Origin: an uncultured Pseudoflavonifractor sp.
GTDB lineage: Bacteria > Bacillota > Clostridia > Oscillospirales > Oscillospiraceae
Direction: 5' to 3'
Assembly (NCBI GenBank): GCA_947565875.1
Contig: CANOHR010000082.1
Span: 1-5,554 of the forward strand
Length of the DNA stretch: 5,554 bases
The notes beneath the pieces were generated by a model. It made no database searches, was not told where the DNA came from, and saw only the letters and a program-made list of their open reading frames with translations. A program made the translations under genes and the position numbers. This document shows, in pieces, positions 1 through 2,761 of this stretch (its first letter is position 1; every line of letters begins with the position of its first letter).

Positions 1-136
1 AATGGGCGGATGGAGTTATGCCCCGGCGGGGTGTATGAAAGCAGGAGGAGAAACCATATTTGGGGAAGGGAAATAGGGATCTGCCGCACTGAAAAAGAGC
101 CCCATTTTGATATAACGCGGTAGAAATGGGGGAATG
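1..136. other. Region without a convincing gene, left edge
   Basis: No reading frame here has a good start, ribosome binding site and protein-like composition. One plus-strand frame is open from the left edge to a TAG at 121-123, and another ends at a TGA at 36-38, so the tail of an upstream plus-strand gene could end here, but neither translation resembles a known protein end. An inverted repeat, CCCCATTT at 100-107 and AAATGGGG at 124-131 with a 16-base spacer, could form a weak hairpin in a 3' untranslated region just ahead of the terminator at 137-164. An AGGAGG-like stretch near 43-48 is not followed by a credible coding frame. Confidence 0.5.
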
Positions 137-164
137 AAAAGAGCGGGGCGCCCCGCTCTTTTTT
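137..164. terminator. Bidirectional intrinsic terminator after rarA
   Basis: A perfect palindrome, GAGCGGGGC at 141-149 followed by GCCCCGCTC at 150-158, is flanked by AAAA (137-140) and TTTTTT (159-164). On the plus strand it gives a GC-rich hairpin followed by six T. On the minus strand it starts right after the rarA TAA stop (163-165) and is followed by four T. It can therefore end rarA transcripts and also any plus-strand transcript entering from the left. With no spacer between the arms, the loop must open from the central GCGC or so. The arrangement suggests convergent transcription with a gene outside the window. Confidence 0.85.
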
Positions 165-1431
165 AGTCCTCTCCCTTGATCTTTTCCCAATACTGCCTGG
201 CGACCTGCTCGTTTTTGTTGTCGCCAAATACATAATACTGCGCACCCAGCAGGATATCGGGCAGGTACTGCTGCTTGACCCAGTGGCCGGGATAGCTGTG
301 GGGATACAGGTACCCCTGGTCCCGCTCCATCCCCGCCGAATCGGCGTGAACGTTTTGCAGGTGCCGGGGATACTCCCCCGTCTTTCCCGCCTTCACGTCG
401 GCCCTGGCCGCGCCGATGGCGGCCACCACCGAATTGGACTTGGGGGCGGTGGCCAGAAGAATGGCCGCCTGGGCCAGGGGAAGCTGGGCCTCGGGAAGGC
501 CCAGCTGAAGGGCGCTGTCCACACAGGCCTTTACGATGGACACCGCCTGGGGATAGGCCATACCCACATCCTCGCTGGCGGAGCAGAGAAGACGGCGGAT
601 GGCGGTCTGAAGATCCCCCGCCTCCAGAAGCCGGGCCAGATAGTGAAGGGCGGCGTCCGGGTCGGAGCCCCGGAGGGACTTCATCAGGGCGGAGGCAATG
701 TCGTAGTGGTCATCCCCCTCCCGGTCATATCGCATAGCGGAACGCTGAGCCGCTGACTGGGCATCGGCCAGAGTGACTGTCAAGGTTTTTCCCTTGCGCG
801 GGGCAGCGTTCATCAGAAGCTCAACGGCGTTCATGGCCTTTCGGCAATCTCCGCCGCAGGCGGCGGAGATGTAGCTTGTCACGCCCTCCTCCAGCTTGGC
901 CTTGGCTCCCAGCCGCTCCCCCATCAGCCGGAACCCCCGCTCCACGGCGGGCAACAGGTCCTCGGCGCCCAGGGGTTTGAATTCAAAGACGCTGGACCGG
1001 GAGAGGACGGCGTTATAGACATAAAAATAAGGGTTCTCCGTTGTGGAGGCAATAAGGGTCACATCCCCCCGCTCAATGACCTCCAGAAGGCTTTGCTGCT
1101 GCTTTTTGTTGAAATACTGGATCTCGTCCAGGTAAAGCAAAACTCCTTCCGGGGCCAGAAGGGTCCCCACCTGGCCGATGACCTCCTTCACATCGGAAAG
1201 GGAGGCGGTGGTGGCGTTCAGGCGGCGCAGGGTCCGGTTGGTCCGCTTGGCGATAATGTTGGCCACAGTGGTCTTTCCCGTGCCGGAAGGGCCGTAGAAA
1301 ATAAGGTTGGGGATACTGCCCCCCTCTATGATCCGTCGAAGAAGGCCCCCTTCCCCCAGAATGTGCTTTTGACCCACGACCTCATCCAAAGTCTCCGGCC
1401 GGATCTCATCGGCCAGCGGACGGTATGGCAT
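163..1431 (-). CDS. rarA: Replication-associated recombination protein A, AAA+ ATPase (RarA/MgsA/WRNIP1 family)
   Basis: RarA is a cytosolic clamp-loader-like AAA+ ATPase that acts at stalled replication forks and in recombination-linked gap repair; this role is known from E. coli and Bacillus. The 422-residue product matches the usual family length (about 420-450). In order it shows the RPxTLDEVVGQ entry motif (11-21), Walker A GPSGTGKT (47-54), Walker B LLYLDEIQ (98-105), sensor 1 STTEN (129-133), an arginine-finger SR (144-145) and a sensor 2 arginine in CRKAMNAVE (196-204). The C-terminal tetramerisation region carries RGSDPDAALHYLARLLEAG (254-272), ASEDVG (285-290), LATAPKSNS (326-334) and YPHSYPGHWVKQQYLP (376-391), all diagnostic of RarA. 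The DEIQYFNKKQQQ form of Walker B, in place of DEIHRFNKAQQ, is what I expect in Clostridia. The ATG at 1431 was chosen because a GGGGAG Shine-Dalgarno lies 7 bases upstream and a strong promoter lies just beyond. The frame stays open upstream to 1611, but that 60-residue extension runs through the promoter and the divergent gene. Confidence 0.97.
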   Translation of the reverse strand: MPYRPLADEIRPETLDEVVGQKHILGEGGLLRRIIEGGSIPNLIFYGPSGTGKTTVANIIAKRTNRTLRRLNATTASLSDVKEVIGQVGTLLAPEGVLLYLDEIQYFNKKQQQSLLEVIERGDVTLIASTTENPYFYVYNAVLSRSSVFEFKPLGAEDLLPAVERGFRLMGERLGAKAKLEEGVTSYISAACGGDCRKAMNAVELLMNAAPRKGKTLTVTLADAQSAAQRSAMRYDREGDDHYDIASALMKSLRGSDPDAALHYLARLLEAGDLQTAIRRLLCSASEDVGMAYPQAVSIVKACVDSALQLGLPEAQLPLAQAAILLATAPKSNSVVAAIGAARADVKAGKTGEYPRHLQNVHADSAGMERDQGYLYPHSYPGHWVKQQYLPDILLGAQYYVFGDNKNEQVARQYWEKIKGED

Positions 1432-1438
1432 AAGGCAT

Positions 1439-1450
1439 CTCCCCCCTTTT
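1439..1450 (-). promoter_or_regulatory. rarA ribosome binding site
   Basis: Read on the minus strand this is AAAAGGGGGGAG, ending 7 bases before the ATG at 1431. It is the only good Shine-Dalgarno in the region in this orientation, and it fixes the start of rarA at 1431 rather than at the upstream in-frame ATG at 1611. Confidence 0.85.
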
Positions 1451-1460
1451 GGGTTTCTTT

Positions 1461-1474
1461 GGAACAATTGTACC
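1461..1474. promoter_or_regulatory. Near-palindromic operator candidate over the rarA -10 (LexA-box-like)
   Basis: GGAACAATTGTACC is a 14-base palindrome with a single mismatched pair. It contains GAAC-N4-GTAC, one base from the Bacillus-type SOS box core GAAC-N4-GTTC, and it covers the whole rarA -10 element, where a bound repressor would block transcription. The flanking and central bases do not all match the longer Bacillus LexA consensus, so this is a candidate only. It could also be an operator for another regulator, or chance AT-rich symmetry. Confidence 0.35.
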
Positions 1475-1495
1475 ACAGTGAAGATCAATTGACAA
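1467..1495 (-). promoter_or_regulatory. Sigma-A-type promoter of rarA with extended -10
   Basis: On the minus strand a -35 TTGTCA (1490-1495) is separated by exactly 17 bases from a -10 TACAAT (1467-1472), each one base from consensus. The three bases before the -10 are TGG, which gives the TGn extended -10. The expected transcription start is near 1460, leaving a leader of about 30 bases that contains the Shine-Dalgarno. Nothing else in the window makes as strong a promoter. Confidence 0.8.
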
Positions 1496-1502
1496 GTTCC
1501 TC

Positions 1503-1531
1503 TTCCCTTTTGCCGGGTTTTATCGTATAAT
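1503..1531 (+). promoter_or_regulatory. Candidate promoter of the divergent membrane-protein gene
   Basis: A perfect -10 TATAAT lies at 1526-1531. The best-spaced -35 is the weak TTCCCT at 1503-1508 (17-base spacer, 3 of 6 matches). The start of transcription would fall near 1538, about 39 bases before the chosen GTG start at 1577. The weak -35 suggests low expression or help from an activator. A perfect TTGACA at 1489-1494 is 31 bases from the TATAAT and cannot pair with it. Confidence 0.45.
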
Positions 1532-1557
1532 TCATAGCGTTCCATGCCGAAAAGTCC

Positions 1558-1567
1558 AAAGGAGAGG
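1558..1567 (+). promoter_or_regulatory. Ribosome binding site deciding the GTG start at 1577
   Basis: AAAGGAGAGG ends 9 bases before GTG 1577, a normal distance. It is too close to the in-frame ATG at 1568 (GGAG ends 3 bases before it) and lies downstream of the in-frame ATG at 1544, which has no Shine-Dalgarno of its own. Confidence 0.65.
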
Positions 1568-1576
1568 ATGATACCT

Positions 1577-2383
1577 GTGAGTGAATACGCGTTTCCTGTT
1601 CTGATGGCCATCCTGGCTCTCTGCGCGGTCTACACCATTGTGAAACGACACAAAAACCTGTCCGCCGCCCAGGAGGGGGAGGATATGGTCCGGCTCCGGG
1701 AGTTGGTGGCCAAAGCCCTTCCCAATGAAAGCGACTACAAGATGGTATGCGCCCGCTATGAGCGCAGCGCCCACTCAGGCCGCACCACCACCATCTATCA
1801 CTACACCTACGCCGTGGCCTTCGACGCCGCCCGGATGTGGGTCATTCCCCTGGGCTTTGAAAAGGACGATATTCGGTTCCAGGCTCCCATTCTCGTCACC
1901 GGAGATCAGCTGGGGCTTGTGGAGCTTACCGAAAAGCGGAAGAAGGAGCAGCTCTCCCACATCAACGTCAAGCTGCGGGACAAGGAGGGAGCCTCCCCGC
2001 TAGAATTCTATGTGGACGCCCAGCTTCTACAGTTCGACCGCTTCCACCATCTCAACATCAATCAGCAGGAGGAGCTGGAGCAATTCGCCGGCTTTATTCG
2101 CTCCTTCGCCCAAAAGGTCAATTCGGAAAACGAGGCTCTCCGGGAGAAGATGGCCAACGAGGCTCTCAGTCTGGGCAGCAAAAGAAGTCTGATCTTGGGT
2201 GTTATGAGTATTCTCTGCTGCAGTCTCTTTTTGGCGGGGATCATTTTATCCGTCATCGGGCTTCTTATCGCCCCCAAGCCCAAGGCCACCGGTGGCAAGC
2301 CGGAACTGGGCTTTATCCTGTGCTGCGTGGGACTGGGTCTTTCCCTTGTGGTCCCCTTTGTTATGGGGTTTCTGCTGTTTTGA
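1577..2383 (+). CDS. Uncharacterised membrane protein with three predicted transmembrane segments
   Basis: I do not recognise this 268-residue protein. It has one N-terminal hydrophobic helix (about 5-22) followed by basic residues KRHK, a hydrophilic central domain (about 35-200), and two C-terminal hydrophobic helices (about 205-231 and 244-267) joined by a short Gly/Pro/Lys loop (PKPKATGGKPELG). The C-terminal pair resembles the two-helix hairpin of DUF4190-like small membrane proteins. The central domain alternates predicted strands (YHYTYAVAFD 74-83, RMWVIPLGF 86-94, INVKLRDKEG 129-138, LEFYVDAQ 142-149) and ends in a helix (about 162-181), an order compatible with a bacterial PH-like fold; that is inference from pattern alone. 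By positive-inside reasoning, the KRHK and SKRS flanks suggest the central domain faces the cytoplasm. GTG 1577 was preferred for its ribosome binding site; ATG 1544 would add 11 residues. The gene is transcribed divergently from rarA and ends 68 bases before a terminator hairpin. No function is assigned. Confidence 0.85.
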   Translation: MSEYAFPVLMAILALCAVYTIVKRHKNLSAAQEGEDMVRLRELVAKALPNESDYKMVCARYERSAHSGRTTTIYHYTYAVAFDAARMWVIPLGFEKDDIRFQAPILVTGDQLGLVELTEKRKKEQLSHINVKLRDKEGASPLEFYVDAQLLQFDRFHHLNINQQEELEQFAGFIRSFAQKVNSENEALREKMANEALSLGSKRSLILGVMSILCCSLFLAGIILSVIGLLIAPKPKATGGKPELGFILCCVGLGLSLVVPFVMGFLLF

Positions 2384-2392
2384 GCCGGTAAG

Positions 2393-2426
2393 CCCCCTTG
2401 CGGGAAGGGCAAGCCCCTCCCCTACG
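2393..2426. repeat. Possible remnant of an extragenic GC-rich repeat
   Basis: Between the membrane-protein stop and the terminator is a run of short C-rich and G-rich blocks ending in AAGCCCCTCCCCTACG (2411-2426). Small inverted repeats are present, for example CTTGC (2397-2401) with GCAAG (2409-2413), and GGGC (2407-2410) with GCCC (2413-2416). On the other strand it reads CGTAGGGGAGGGGCTTGCCC, which resembles the interspersed CGTAGGGG...GCCC elements seen between genes in gut Clostridia. Only one copy is present here, so repeat status rests on that recollection. Confidence 0.35.
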
Positions 2427-2451
2427 ATCCCTGCAATAAGCCAATATTTTG

Positions 2452-2483
2452 CGCCCGGCGGAAGCCTCCGCCGGGCGTCTTTT
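2452..2483 (+). terminator. Intrinsic terminator of the membrane-protein gene
   Basis: CGCCCGGCGGA (2452-2462) pairs perfectly with TCCGCCGGGCG (2467-2477) around an AGCC loop, an 11-base stem followed on the plus strand by TCTTTT (2478-2483). On the minus strand the hairpin sits just past the stop of the Cdd1-like gene but is followed by GCAAAATATT rather than a T tract. It is therefore a good terminator for the plus strand and probably a weaker one, or only a 3'-end stabilising hairpin, for the minus-strand operon. Confidence 0.8.
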
Positions 2484-2734
2484 CAGTCCTTGTAGCTCCA
2501 CCACTTTTGCTTTTCCGGCGTGTCCGCCTTTCCCTCCGCGAAGGCCACAGCCAAACGGTAGACATAGAGGCAGCAGCGGTCCAGAGTCTCTCCGGGGAAA
2601 CGAGCCTGGTCCATCCGGTAGAGTTCCTCCGGGTCCCGCCCCTTCAGGTCCTCCACCCACCGGATTCCCAGAGCCGTCAAACGCTCCGCCATACTTTTTC
2701 CTACGCCGGGAATGGCGGTCAAGTCCGTCTTCAT
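2483..2734 (-). CDS. Cdd1 family (pathogenicity-locus) helix-hairpin-helix protein
   Basis: This 83-residue protein begins MKTDLTAIPGVGKSMAERL. The IPGVGKSMAERLTALGI segment (8-24) is a helix-hairpin-helix motif of the kind that contacts DNA backbone non-specifically. The rest, VEDLKGRDPEELY (27-39), the Asp-Arg-Cys-Cys stretch LDRCCLYVYRLAVAF (51-65) and the closing KWWSYKD (77-83), follows the Cdd1 family, named after a gene beside the Clostridioides difficile toxin locus. The length is normal for the family. The function is unknown, and the family name does not imply virulence. The ATG at 2734 has an ideal AGGAGG 6 bases upstream (2741-2746). The stop of the upstream WG/SLH gene lies 27 bases before this start with no terminator between, so co-transcription is likely. 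The TGA stop overlaps the end of the T tract of the opposing terminator. Confidence 0.9.
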   Translation of the reverse strand: MKTDLTAIPGVGKSMAERLTALGIRWVEDLKGRDPEELYRMDQARFPGETLDRCCLYVYRLAVAFAEGKADTPEKQKWWSYKD

Positions 2735-2740
2735 ACACTT

Positions 2741-2746
2741 CCTCCT
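2741..2746 (-). promoter_or_regulatory. Ribosome binding site of the Cdd1-like gene
   Basis: AGGAGG on the minus strand, 6 bases before the ATG at 2734, is a full consensus Shine-Dalgarno. It rules out the overlapping frame that starts at 2738 and is only a shadow of this gene. Confidence 0.85.
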
Positions 2747-2761
2747 ATCCTCAAACGCCCC

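Noticed and set aside
16..105. 30-codon minus-strand frame downstream of rarA
   Set aside because: No ribosome binding site, low-complexity Pro/Phe-rich translation, and it lies beyond the rarA terminator without a promoter.
283..756. 157-codon plus-strand frame antisense to rarA
   Set aside because: Gly/Leu/Val-rich translation without a recognisable domain, fully inside a certain gene; typical shadow in GC-rich DNA.
1489..1494. Perfect TTGACA on the plus strand
   Set aside because: No -10 at 16-19 bases (the sequence there is GC-rich) and 31 bases to the TATAAT; most of it is the complement of the rarA -35 region.
1093..1530. 145-codon plus-strand frame antisense to the rarA 5' end
   Set aside because: It covers the Walker A/B coding region and the rarA promoter; no ribosome binding site or family resemblance.
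1544..1576. ATG starts at 1544 and 1568 for the membrane protein
   Set aside because: ATG 1544 has no Shine-Dalgarno and would lie about 6 bases from the predicted transcript start; ATG 1568 is too close to the GGAG. GTG 1577 fits best, though this is not certain.
1432..1611. N-terminal extension of RarA to the ATG at 1611
   Set aside because: It overlaps a strong promoter, the divergent gene start and its RBS; RarA proteins normally begin near the motif coded from 1431, where a good Shine-Dalgarno is present.
2361..2738. 125-codon minus-strand frame overlapping the Cdd1-like gene
   Set aside because: Gly/Pro/Arg-rich shadow; it passes through the terminator hairpin and into the convergent gene, while the Cdd1 frame has clear family similarity.
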